Assembly (NCBI RefSeq): GCF_010093535.1
Contig: NW_022985231.1
Location: 132,583-196,582, forward strand
DNA length: 64,000 bases
Reading direction: 5' to 3'
DNA from: Lindgomyces ingoldianus
Lineage: Eukaryota; Ascomycota; Dothideomycetes; Pleosporales; Lindgomycetaceae
A program made the translations under genes and the position numbers. The notes beneath the pieces were generated by a model. It made no database searches and was not told the DNA's origin. It saw only the letters and a program-made list of their open reading frames with translations. Below, in pieces: positions 36,118 through 46,700 of this stretch (position 1 is its first letter; the number at the start of each line of letters is the position of its first letter).

Positions 36118-36955
36118 GATTGAAGATTCTCAAGATCGTGAAGGGCTGGATGAAGTGGTGCGCGAGAGAGGTCCATTTGAGGGGTACTCCACCAGCAATG
36201 TGCCGGACCCGAGCCTGTGCTGGCATTCAGCCCTTGCAGGGCACAGCTGGGAGTGCACTCAGGTTGACATTCCGTGTTACAGGCGACGTTCCATATCGTA
36301 CGAGAGTCGAAATATACTTGTGGTTAGACTCTCTATCTAATGCCCGAATTAGGCATGGTCACATCGAATGCATGAGGCTGCGTGCCGAAAGGCTTGGACA
36401 CAGCAATATTTTTAAAGCTGAGGTCGGCGACGCCGCACCCACAACGGTGTAACACGATAACCTTAAAAAGTTAAATTAAATCAAGGCGAATCAAGAGTTC
36501 AAGGGCGACGGTCCGGGGGGGACCGCCTGCGGTCAATGTTGAAAATGACTCTATTTCTGCGATTGAGCAATGCCTATTGACTAAGTGAAGGTCGACGGTT
36601 GGAGGCAGGGAAGAGCGGGTGGCTTCCACACACGTGATGAGGCGTCCCGAAGCCACCTGAAGTCTTTGTGGGCTTGCATTTCACGCCGTGTCCGAGCGGA
36701 TCACCATTGTCCAATTCAGTCTGCCATCTCCTCCACGACTTCTCCATCATTCCCCAGTCCGAACAGAATCGTGAGAATGTGCCTATGAGATGTTGCTGTC
36801 GCGGCGCCTGAGTCATCTCCTCATTATCATGATCTCACTCCGCTTTCACTTGCTGTGTCCTTGACCACAATTGGACCATTGTACGAGCCCTTGTCATCGG
36901 CAGCCATGATGTTCCTATTCAATCCGACAATTCACCAGCCTCCACCATCGGCACC
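36118..36955. promoter_or_regulatory. Divergent intergenic region (pepsin-like gene / monooxygenase)
   Basis: This 838-bp region separates two head-to-head genes and should contain both promoters. A missing 5' exon encoding a signal peptide for the minus-strand gene could also lie here. The ORFs at 36120-36452 and 36574-36816 have no recognisable features. A CACGTG core sits at about 36632. The stretch just before 36956 is pyrimidine-rich with CACCATG at the start codon, a good fungal initiation context. Confidence 0.5.
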
Positions 36956-38329
36956 ATGCCTCCATCAGCCACCACGAGCGAGAATGCAGGTACCTTCCAA
37001 AATCACGCTTCTCAAGAGATAGCCATCGTCGGTGGCGGCCTCGGGGGACTCGCCCTTGCCATCGGTCTCCTCAAGCACCATGTCAATGTCCACATCTACG
37101 AGTCCGCTGCTGCTTTCTCCGAGACAGGAGCCGGTGTAGCATTCGGTCCCAACTCTACGAGAGCCCTCGGGCTGATCCACGATGCTTTGCTTGAAGGTTA
37201 CAAGAAGCATGCCACGTTTAACGAGAACCGCGACCACGATCACACCTTTCTCTCCTTTAGGTGGGGCATGGATGAGAAGAAAGAGGGTGGGAACAAGGCA
37301 GGAGATTTGATGTGGCACCTCGAGGATCTCTGGAATACGGAGGGCGCCCAGAAGCTAGATGTGCGGACGAGGAGCTGTATCCACAGAGCGAGGCTATTGG
37401 ACGAGCTGGTCGCATTACTGCCGCAAGGCATAACGAGCTTCAGAAAGAACTTCGTTAGTGCTGAAGAACAGCTAGACGGATCGGTCAAGCTATATTTCGC
37501 GGATGGGACGACAGCCCTAGCCAGTGCAGTCATTGGGTGCGACGGCATCAAGAGCCAGGCGCGGGAGATTGTTTGCGGCCCGAGTGTTCAGGCGACGTAC
37601 GTTGGTGAATATGCATACCGAGCCATGGTGCCAAAGGCGGATGCCGAGAAAGCCCTCGGAAAAGAGCTCGCTCGGAATGGCCAGCTCTACTGCGGCTATG
37701 GCGCCTACGTTGTTACATATCCGGTCGAACATGGGGACTTCACCAATATGGTTGCCATCCCTCGTGAATCGGGCGAGTCATATTCTTGGAGCCTGGCCGA
37801 TTGGACTGTCCCAACCACCAGGGACGAATTCGTACAACACTTCAAAGGCTGGTACCCGCCTCTCGTCGAAGTAATCGCGAAATACTGTGGGCCACAGAAA
37901 TGGGCCCTGTTTAACCTGCAACACTCGGCGCCATACTATAAGGGCAAAATATGCCTCCTCGGAGACTCTGCACATGCCACCACCCCGCACTTAGGAGCCG
38001 GCGCCGGTATGGCCATGGAAGATGCATTTATTTTAAGCAGCCTCATAGCGTCCGTCAAAAGCTCTGAGGGCATCGAGAGTGCGTTCCGAGCATTCGATTC
38101 CGTAAGAAGACCGCGAACCCAGCAATTGATAAAAAATAGTAGAATCGCCGGTCTGGCAACTGATTTCATGATGCCTGGCGTCGAAGACGACACCGATCGA
38201 ATGAAAGACCATTTTAAGGCGTGGTATAAATGGCTGTGGCATGAGGATCTCGAGGCTCAATTACAGCTGGCGAAGAATCTACTGAAGGTGCGGGACGATG
38301 CGATTACTGATCGACTTGCATCTATCTAA
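36956..38329 (+). CDS. FAD-dependent monooxygenase (salicylate hydroxylase-like), 457 aa
   Basis: A single-exon flavoprotein monooxygenase of the aromatic-hydroxylase group (class A), which uses NAD(P)H and O2 to hydroxylate a small, often aromatic, substrate in the cytosol. Motifs: dinucleotide-binding GGGLGG (26-31) with the ribose-binding Glu49 ending the second strand (HIYES); the arginine after the FAD loop (R145, in HRARLLDEL); the DG motif IGCDGIKSQAR (193-203); and the FAD-binding GD motif LLGDSAHATTPHLGAGAG (334-351). The length is typical (about 420-470). The start at 36956 lies in CACCATG. An upstream ATG at 36906 is followed by a different frame. It is followed on the same strand, 340 bp away, by an Old Yellow Enzyme. 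The precise substrate cannot be inferred. The gene looks intact with normal codon use. Confidence 0.9.
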   Translation: MPPSATTSENAGTFQNHASQEIAIVGGGLGGLALAIGLLKHHVNVHIYESAAAFSETGAGVAFGPNSTRALGLIHDALLEGYKKHATFNENRDHDHTFLSFRWGMDEKKEGGNKAGDLMWHLEDLWNTEGAQKLDVRTRSCIHRARLLDELVALLPQGITSFRKNFVSAEEQLDGSVKLYFADGTTALASAVIGCDGIKSQAREIVCGPSVQATYVGEYAYRAMVPKADAEKALGKELARNGQLYCGYGAYVVTYPVEHGDFTNMVAIPRESGESYSWSLADWTVPTTRDEFVQHFKGWYPPLVEVIAKYCGPQKWALFNLQHSAPYYKGKICLLGDSAHATTPHLGAGAGMAMEDAFILSSLIASVKSSEGIESAFRAFDSVRRPRTQQLIKNSRIAGLATDFMMPGVEDDTDRMKDHFKAWYKWLWHEDLEAQLQLAKNLLKVRDDAITDRLASI

Positions 38330-38669
38330 GCAGGGATCTAATATGATGACATTGACTTGTTCTACCTTGTTCCTTTCGTCTAGGAGTAAAGCTGTTCCTG
38401 GGAAACAGATTAGTAGGTTCAATCCTTTTTCTACATTGTGTAGGGCTTTCTTCTGTGGCGCTGACAAATGGATCCATCACGTCATTTTTTTTTCTTTGAG
38501 CAGCCACGAACTTCAAACTACCGAGGTGTGATTGCTAATGGCCCTAAAACACTAACGACAGCAAGACATATTAATTCAATTCTGTCGCATCTTTTATTTC
38601 AGACCATTCCATCAATAGGCCTCCAAGGTTCACTTCAATTCCGCATCAATTACATCTCTTGCAAATATC
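38330..38669. other. Intergenic region between monooxygenase and OYE
   Basis: This 340-bp region holds the monooxygenase terminator and the OYE promoter. A pyrimidine-rich stretch near 38600 precedes the OYE start. No gene is supported. The overlapping frames at 38298-38531 and 38468-39016 are shadows or chance. Confidence 0.5.
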
Positions 38670-39782
38670 ATGTCACAGTCACGCCTGTTCAAGCCGCTAA
38701 AGGTCGGCAATGTCACCCTCAACAACCGTATCGCCATGGCTCCCTTAACGCGATTCCGCGCTTCAGACGAGCATATACCTCTCCCCATGGTCGCCGAGTA
38801 CTACGCCCAGCGCGCATCAGTTGCAGGCACGCTCCTTGTCACAGAAGCCACCTTCATCACAAAAGAAAACGGCGGCTATCCAAACGTACCCGGAATCTAC
38901 AACGACGACCAGATAAAAGCTTGGCGCACTGTCACCGACGCGGTGCACAAGAAAGGCAGCTACATCTACCTCCAGCTCTGGGCTTTGGGTCGTGTTGCAA
39001 ACCCAAAGGTTGCTGAGCAGGAAGGCTTCACAGTCAAGAGTTCCAGCGCTGTTGCGCTCTCCGCAGACCTTGCAACACCAGTTCCACTAACGATTCCGGA
39101 GATCGAGGAAACAACTAAAAGTTACGCACAAGCCGCAAAGAATGCTATCGCAGCTGGTTTCGATGGCGTAGAAATCCACGGCGCTAATGGGTATCTCGTC
39201 GATCAATTCCTCCAAGACAAGGTCAACCAGCGAACAGACGCGTACGGTGGTAGTATAGAGAACCGTTCGCGATTTGCATTAGAGGTTGTTGAAGCCGTTG
39301 TTGAAGCCGTTGGCGCTGAGCGCACTGGAATCCGTTTCAGTCCCTTCAGCACATTCCAGGGTATGCGCATGGACGACCCAATCCCACAATTCTCCGATAT
39401 TATCTCTAAGATCAACAAATTCGGCCTCGCCTATCTTCACGTCGTCGAGTCGCGGATTTCTGGCAACGCTGATGTCGTAGCTTCAGACAAGCTCGATTTT
39501 GCGGTTAACCTCTTCGATGGCCCCCTTCTTATCGCGGGCGGCTTCCGCCCAGATTCGGCGAAGAAGTTAGTAGATGAAGAGTATCCGAATAGGGACGTTT
39601 TGGTTGTGTTTGGACGATACTTTATTTCGACGCCGGATTTAGTGTTTAGAATTCAGGAGGGGATTGCGTTGAATGAGTACGATAGGCAGCAGTTTTATAA
39701 TCCGAAGAGTGCGGATGGGTATACAGATTATCCTTTCAGTCAGGAGTTTCTTGCGAGTACGGGGGCGAAGGCGAAGGCTTGA
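38670..39782 (+). CDS. Old Yellow Enzyme family NADPH:flavin oxidoreductase, 370 aa
   Basis: An FMN-dependent ene-reductase with a single (beta/alpha)8 barrel, predicted to reduce activated C=C bonds of enones using NADPH. Family motifs: LFKPLKVGN at the N-terminus, APLTRFRA with the flavin-tuning Thr27, QLWALGRVA (Gln102, Trp104), HGANGYLVDQFL with substrate-binding His170 and Asn173 and proton donor Tyr175, GGSIENRSRF (193-202), Arg222 in GIRFSPF, and phosphate-binding AGGF (289-292) and FGRYFISTPDL (314-324). The length of 370 is typical of fungal OYEs. There is a single exon, with start context ATCATGTC. It lies co-directional with the FAD monooxygenase. Together they could act in one small-molecule pathway (hydroxylation and ene reduction), but this rests only on adjacency. 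The gene looks intact. Confidence 0.93.
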   Translation: MSQSRLFKPLKVGNVTLNNRIAMAPLTRFRASDEHIPLPMVAEYYAQRASVAGTLLVTEATFITKENGGYPNVPGIYNDDQIKAWRTVTDAVHKKGSYIYLQLWALGRVANPKVAEQEGFTVKSSSAVALSADLATPVPLTIPEIEETTKSYAQAAKNAIAAGFDGVEIHGANGYLVDQFLQDKVNQRTDAYGGSIENRSRFALEVVEAVVEAVGAERTGIRFSPFSTFQGMRMDDPIPQFSDIISKINKFGLAYLHVVESRISGNADVVASDKLDFAVNLFDGPLLIAGGFRPDSAKKLVDEEYPNRDVLVVFGRYFISTPDLVFRIQEGIALNEYDRQQFYNPKSADGYTDYPFSQEFLASTGAKAKA

Positions 39783-41095
39783 TTGTGGTTGACAGTCAAG
39801 GTGTGAGATATCGATCGTTGTGGCCGTAGTGTGATAGTGTTTAGATGGAGTTATGGCAGCTCCATAGTTTCCAGCATCGGTGCAGGTGAGATGATTATTA
39901 GAAATTACCCATAGAATCATAGGTTTGTCTTTGTCTTCTCCCCTGCTTCGCTCTCGCAATCATAAACTCCTCATCTCCTCATCTCCTAGTGATTCGCACC
40001 GCCCTCTAACCTCCGTTCGCCATCCTTACCTCTGTTTCTCACTTTCCGAATCCGCTTTTTTTTCTGCAAATATCAATTCAACTCAACAATTTCTAATGGT
40101 TCAAAACAAGCAAACCAGTGCTCGATTGTGTAGTTGATTATTACGTCAGTCTAACATTGCGAACGGATGTTGAGCAAGGGACATCCCCAGTTCAAGCCTT
40201 GGTCAAGACTTGTCATTTAACAAATTTTGAAGGGTTTGAAGGGGGGTGAGAGAATAGGCCTCTTTATTTACTTGTACTAGTTCTGGCTTGTTCGAACAAC
40301 CCTTTTTGGCCCTAAAAATCTTCAGTTTACCGACAAACAAGTGATAAATCCCAGTAAGTGAGCAGATTTCGCATCCTGTAGTCAGAAGTAGTGATTTTCG
40401 CAATACATCAGACACGTCACCACGCGAAGCTACATGGATTGGTGGCGGATTTCATCTCCTAGCATGCATTAAAAGTCTATATTCTTCCCCCTTATTAGAG
40501 TATTGCAGTGAGGTTTGATAGATCACCGGACATATTCGTAAATGGTATCGGCGAGCACTCGTGAGTTAGTAAACAAGGAACGAACATTTGACCACAAATT
40601 AGGAGAATAGAGCGATGAATTGAAATAAAACGGAGGATACCTTTGAGAAGAAGTAGTGTTCCGTGCACTCCAAGTCAACATAAGCTATTGTCAGCGGAGA
40701 ATATTCGAACTATACAGTCCTCGATTAATAAGAACCGAATTAAGATCAGCGTTCCCAACCGTACGTACTACGACTCGTAGATACGTGAACGTAGCAGTCA
40801 CGTGAGCCGTTGAAACGTAGGAGGAGTGTGAGCTGTAACGTACGTAGGAGCCAGCTCCCATTACAGACCGTAATACGTCTTAGAGAGATAATATTTCCTA
40901 GTAATATAAGGTTTTATTAGACAGCTATAAAGACGTGTTAGAAGAGTGTTTAAAGTTATATTTTTAAAGTAATAATTAAGTAAAAACTTTATAGTTTATA
41001 TAATAATTAAAAAGCTAGTAGAGAAAAAGATTAAAGCGTAGAATCTTATAATTTTAGTTAAGAATTATAATTACTTATAAACTTACTTATTATAA
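39783..41095. other. Right edge of gene island; no gene seen
   Basis: It begins with the 3' region of the OYE gene. Composition is normal to about 40860 and then falls abruptly to AT-rich. Short frames (39925-40137, 40203-40415 and others) have no features. CACGTGAGC at about 40799, with GTAACG nearby, resembles 24780 (CACGTGAGCTGTAACA), hinting at a shared repeat fragment. 40870-41095 is RIP-mutated sequence into which Gypsy A2 inserted. Confidence 0.45.
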
Positions 41096-41100
41096 GCTAG

Positions 41101-41418
41101 TGTCACGATTGTGCACGAGTAAGGTTATAGAGCTTCACAGAGGTCTAGTTTAATTACTACGTGAGGTATTATAGTAGGTACAAGACGTTGTGTAAGAAAC
41201 AGGAAGGTTTAGAAAAAAATTAGTAATTAAATACTTAGCTTAAAAGTCTAAGCGCTTTAGGTATAAATTAAGCCTGTTCTAAGTTTAGTTAGTGTTAAAG
41301 TAGTTTATACTTAAGTTTATGTCTATATTATGTTATATTTATGTTAGACGTGCACTAATAATACTCTAGTACACGTCTAATACAGTTATGTCTAGGATCT
41401 AAAAAGGATACTGTAATA
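41101..41418 (-). repeat. LTR-A, 3' LTR of Gypsy A2 (318 bp)
   Basis: Reads TGTCACGATTGTGCAC... to ...GGATACTGTAATA. It is the reverse complement of 3518-3835 with scattered C/T and G/A differences. The terminal CA has mutated to TA at the right end. Confidence 0.92.
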
Positions 41419-43118
41419 GTACTCCCCCTTTTATTAAGAAAAGAATTCTTTACATTAGTAGTTCTAGCATTAAGTTATCTTTATTAGAGTATAAGTTTAG
41501 TTTAGATAAGTATTAGGCATAGAATTAGATTACTATAGAGTTTTTTTATAAGGCTTCTATAGGTTTCTATAATAGTTTGTTATATCTAGTTTATTTTATA
41601 AAGTATTTATAAATATATTTTTTTTTATTAAACTAGATTTATTTAACATTTTTTATAACATATTTTAGTTTATTATTTATAATAACAGGTTTAGGTAGTA
41701 AGTTTAGCTATTTAAGTAGATAATTAGATTTAGAAGCTACTTAGCGCAGCAATAATACATAGAACATAGGGTGTATCTTTATGCTGTTAGGTAGGATTAA
41801 TTAGTAAGCATGTAATAAGACTATATAGGCTACTATAAAAAAGCTAAAGTTCTTTTAATTAAGTTTCTTTAATTATTAGTTTATTTAGATATTTCTAGTG
41901 TCTAGTTAGACCTTCTTACTAGCTGCATATATAAGGGCAGGGGTTTAAAATTAGTTTACATACTCTTGTTAAAAAGCTTAAGCCTATATAAGCTTTTTAT
42001 AAACATATTTAGATATATTTTAGATTTTATTAATAAGTTTATTTACATCTATTACTTATACAGATTAATAAGTTAGTTAGAGAGTATTTAAAAGTAGTTT
42101 AAATTCTATTTAAAAGTAGTATTTATAGTTTACTAAGAATAAGAATACTTATGTTAATTTAAATATTATATTATTAGCTTTAAACTATGCTATAGCTAAC
42201 TATTTTACTTAGTTATCTTACTAGTAGTTTATATACACTTATAGAACTTATTTTATTATAGTGTTTATGTTCTTAGTCTAGCTGTTAGTCTCTAGGTAAA
42301 AAGCTATAAATAGATAGAGGATAATTTAGAGCTATTTATAAAGTTTATCCTAAAAGGCTAAGACAAACTGCGTACCTTTGTCTAATATAATTATGTTAGG
42401 CAGGCTATAGTAAACTTATATGTATTAGTAGAATAACTAGCCTATATTAGAGGCAGTTATAAAGAAATATAGTATTAGGTGTTAATACTTAGTTAAGTAA
42501 TTAACAACTACTATAATATTTATATACTCTTTAAATAAAAGTAGGTTTATAATAAAATTAATTAATATATCTTTTTAAGCTTATTTAAAGATTAGGAGTA
42601 GTTTAAGTAGGCTATTATACCTTTCTTAAAAGGCCTTTACTTTACAGCAAGTATAGCAACATAACATGTATTAGCGTACAGTATAGAACATGCAGGGCTA
42701 GTAGTACTCTCTCTATAGTAGGTTAAAAGTCTTTTCTCTGCCTAGGTGTCCTCTAACAAGCAAGTTGTGTATAATTTAGAGTAGTTTAATTCTTAGTTTA
42801 TTAAAATTAAGAATTATAAGTTAGTTATAGTAATATAGCTTACTATTTTAGTTTTTATAGTTAGCTAGTGTTACCTTCTTTAACTAACTAGTGCTGTTTT
42901 AGAGTAGGTCTAAAGTTTCTTAAATAAACTTATTATTTAAATACTTATTAGTAATAATTTAATTAATTATTTAATCTATTTTATTTAAGTTAAGGTCTAA
43001 AAATAGCTTAAGTTAAAGTAGAGTTTAGTGTTAAGCCTTTTACACTTTTTTTTAAGTAAGAATGTTTTAGAATTACTTTATAAAGGCATCTAGTTTCCCT
43101 CTATTTTAACTAAAATAA

Positions 43119-43710
43119 TGTTACAATCCTTGCTTCGTGGAAGCACTCAGGTCTGGTGATGTTCCTAGGGGATGAGTAGGACGGGTGGAAGGGGCCAATC
43201 CAGTAGGGTGTACAGTCCTACGTACAGGCTATTGGGCTAATAGAGAATGATGGGTGACTAGATTATAGTTTGCCCTATGTGCGGCAGTAGGGAGGCTAGG
43301 GTTAAACAGTCCTTTAGGACAAAGTTAGAGGTATATATAGTGTAAGATATATAAATAGTATTACAGCTTTTTAAAAAGCTAAATGCTACTTAGTTTATAT
43401 AATAAATAAACTAAATGTTAAACACGCCTTCTAAAAGTTGTTTAATGTAGGAACTATATACATGTGCTAGGGTGCTAAGGGGAGCTAGAGGAGTTTATAG
43501 GAGCCTGCTAAAGAGAGCTCCTTAAGCTCCCTTAAGCTCCTAGTAATACGCAGCCTGCCTTCCTATTAGATAACGCATTCTTTTATAATCTTAGGCAGCT
43601 GTGCTGCCTCTGTGTCCTCTAACTAGTTTCTAAGCAAGCCCTGCCCTAATCTAGCTAGATTGTGGAGCACTGTTAGTGGAGTTACGCTAGTCTAACTATA
43701 GACTATAACA
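43119..43710 (-). repeat. LTR-B, 3' LTR of Gypsy B (592 bp)
   Basis: A complete LTR, TGTTACAATCC to GACTATAACA. Its first 110 bp are less mutated than those of the other copy (for example TTCGTGGAAG versus TTTATAAAAG). Confidence 0.92.
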
Positions 43711-46700
43711 CGCTGCCCCTCCTTCTTAGCAGCGTCTTTGCTGCTCTGCTTACACAACTGTGTTAGTAAAAGTTTATTTATAAGGTGTGCATCTTTCTGC
43801 TAAAAGGCGTCCTTAACATTTTTTTTTTATACTAAATAGCTTGCTAGTCTTATTTATTCTATTATCTTTATGTTGCTCTTTGTTTTAATCCTTTTTACTA
43901 GACAAAGATAAAGCTTTATAGTGCTTGCTAATTCTCTAGGTTGTCTTATGTGTTAACTCTATTTTTAGATAACTATGTTAAGTGTGTAAAAAAGTATAGT
44001 AAATGTAACACTTTTATTTCTAATGCTGCATAGGATTAGTTAGAGAAAGAATAGAAGACACTTTTCTAAGAAGCAGTTACTGTAAAAGTTTATAAGTAAG
44101 AGCTTAATAACTAGATGTTGCGTTAGGTTTAGAAAACTCTAGAGGCAAAGGCTAAGAAGCGTTCTAAACAGAATTATATCTAAAAATTACTAGATTTATT
44201 AGATGCTTATTATGTAAAGTACTTAAAGGGAAATCTCTTCTCTTTAGATAAAATAAAGGCCCTAGAGGCTAAAGTAAGGAGCTGTTCCCCTTCTTAACTA
44301 TTATTAGCTAAGACTTGTTTCTAAAGGCTGCTACTATCTAGTAATAACATAGCTGTTCCTTTTAATATAGGTGCCTTATTACCTAGCTAGTTTCTTTTAG
44401 ACAAGCTTAAAGGTACCCTTATACTAACAGCTACGCGTTCTGCAAATTCTTAGCTAGTTTCTATGTATTTTTACTAGTAAGCTACTTTTTTTATTTTACT
44501 AGAAATTCTTTCTAGTTTTTTTAATTACCTATAATATATTTAACTTTATATTTTATTTCTTTGTCCTTTTATTTTTATGTAAATAAAGGGATCTCTTTAG
44601 GTGCTTTTTCTAATCTAGAGATATAGAACTATAAGTGTATTTTTATATATAGGGGAAGCTTAAGCTTATAGTTGTCTTGTTAAGTTTAAAGAACTTTATA
44701 TAGTTTTATTCTTTTTTTTGCTAGCTTTCTAGAGGGTCTTAGTATCTTTAAGTTTTTAGTGTTAAGGTACACATAATTCTCTAGGTAAATTTCTAGTCCT
44801 AGTTATTATAATTTATTTATATATTTCTTTATTATTTCTCTGCTAGTCTTAGCTTCTATAGCTAACTTTTTGTGTATTTAACATAGGTCTGCTAGCTAGT
44901 CTATTAACTCTTATAAATCTATTAGTTAATTTCTGTGTAATATAAAGTAAAGGTTATATCTAAAATTAGCCTTATATAGTGTTTCTTTTGTTGTAGCTAA
45001 CTCTACATTATTAATAGCTAACTATGCTATTAGAAGCTATTCTGCCTAATTCTTTTAAGTGTAGAAAATATACTTTCTTAAATATTTTTCTACTTTTATA
45101 TTTACTCTTTTAGTCTAACTATCTGTCTGCAGGTGGTAGGCTGTTAATAGCTTGTGTGCTATACTAAGGTGCTGCATTGCTGCTTTCTAGAAACTACTAG
45201 TAAATAGTTTATCTTAGTTAGAGATAATAATCTTAGGGCATCTATATACTAATATTATATTCTATTTTAATTTATAAATAAATTTTTTAGTAGTTATTAT
45301 TTTCTTTAAGGGCTAGGTGTGTAAGTACTTAGTAGTTTTGTCTAGGGCTACTGTAATTATATTGCACATCCTGTCTATTCCTAGTTCTTTAGACAGAGGT
45401 AACTCTATAATAAAATCTATTATAATTATTGTCTATAGTAATCTTAGTGCTTTAATTAGTTAAAAGTGTTTATAAGGCTTATGCCTTTGCAGGTTGTTTT
45501 TATTACAGGTATTACATTTTTTAAGCATTTTTATGCATAACTGCTTTACTTTTAGTATTTATTATAGTATAGCAGCCCTTAGTTTCTTCTAAAGAGTGCC
45601 TATTCCTAGGTGTCTAAACATTAGAAATTTATAGTATTCTTAAATTAAGTTTTTCTATTCTTGCTTACTAGCTATAAGCATATAGAATTCTTTTATAAGT
45701 TAAGGTCTATTATAAATCTATTCTTTATTAGTTTTTTTAAAAAGTGTAAATTCTTTAGTCTTTTTTTTTTCTCTATTAAAGTAATCTAGTCTTTAGCTAA
45801 GGGCGTTAGCCTACTAGTTCTATGTTCCTAAGACATGCTTAATAATGCAGTTAAATTAGGCAAGCTCTATTACCTATCTTATATGCATTAGTAATAGTTT
45901 CTTTACTATTAAAAATATAACTAAATTTACATAGTTAGTTATAACATTAAATAGTTTTACTATTTTATGTAGCTTAGTAGCCTAAACTTTTATAGCATTT
46001 AATATTACTTTTAGCTCTTTGTTAGGTATACTGTAGCCTGCTTTAGGTCCTAAGAACTTAGCAGAATAGTACGCAACTAGGTGCTATTTTCCGTCCTCCT
46101 ATTTCTAGTAGAGTGTAGCCCTGCTGGCTCTAAGAGATGCATCTGTATGGATTTTTGTGTCTAATTGTGGGTTGTACATCCTTAGTACTAGTTTAGCTAT
46201 TATAGCTTGTTTTAAGGCTATAAATGCTTTATTTATTTCTAGAGTCTAGACAAATTTTGCTATAGCCTAATCCTTTATTATAGTGTTTATTAATAGTATA
46301 GCAATCTTTAAGTAGTCCCTAATTATTTATCTAATATATTCTAATAGTCCTAGAAATCCTTTTACTTCCTTAACTATTATAGGCTCTAGCTATTTAAGTA
46401 CTTTTTATACCTTAGCTAAATTAATTTTTATTTTTTCTTTATTAATTATAAATTTTAGATACTTTATCTTATTAACATAAAATTTACATTTAGAGAGCTG
46501 TAGATAAAGTCTGTACTTTCTAAGCTACTCTAAAACTTTCTGTACCTTTTATATGTAGTCTTCTAGGGTATTCTTTAAATAGATAAGGACGTTATCTAGA
46601 TATACTAAGGTAAAGACATTAAGGTATAGGTTAAGGGCTGTATTAATAATTCTTTAGAACGTTGCTAGGGCATTTATTAGGCTAAACAGCATTACTAGTA

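Noticed and set aside
36120..36452. Plus-strand ORF of 110 codons in the divergent promoter
   Set aside because: No domain, and it overlaps a likely promoter and possible upstream exon of the minus-strand gene.
38468..39016. Plus-strand ORF of 182 codons overlapping the OYE start
   Set aside because: It is a shifted frame over the OYE coding sequence. Arg/His-rich composition is typical of a shadow ORF.
41101..43118. Possibility that the AT-rich blocks are mitochondrial DNA
   Set aside because: They contain nuclear LTR elements with TSDs and directional C-to-T decay, and are contiguous with nuclear genes. No mitochondrial gene is seen.
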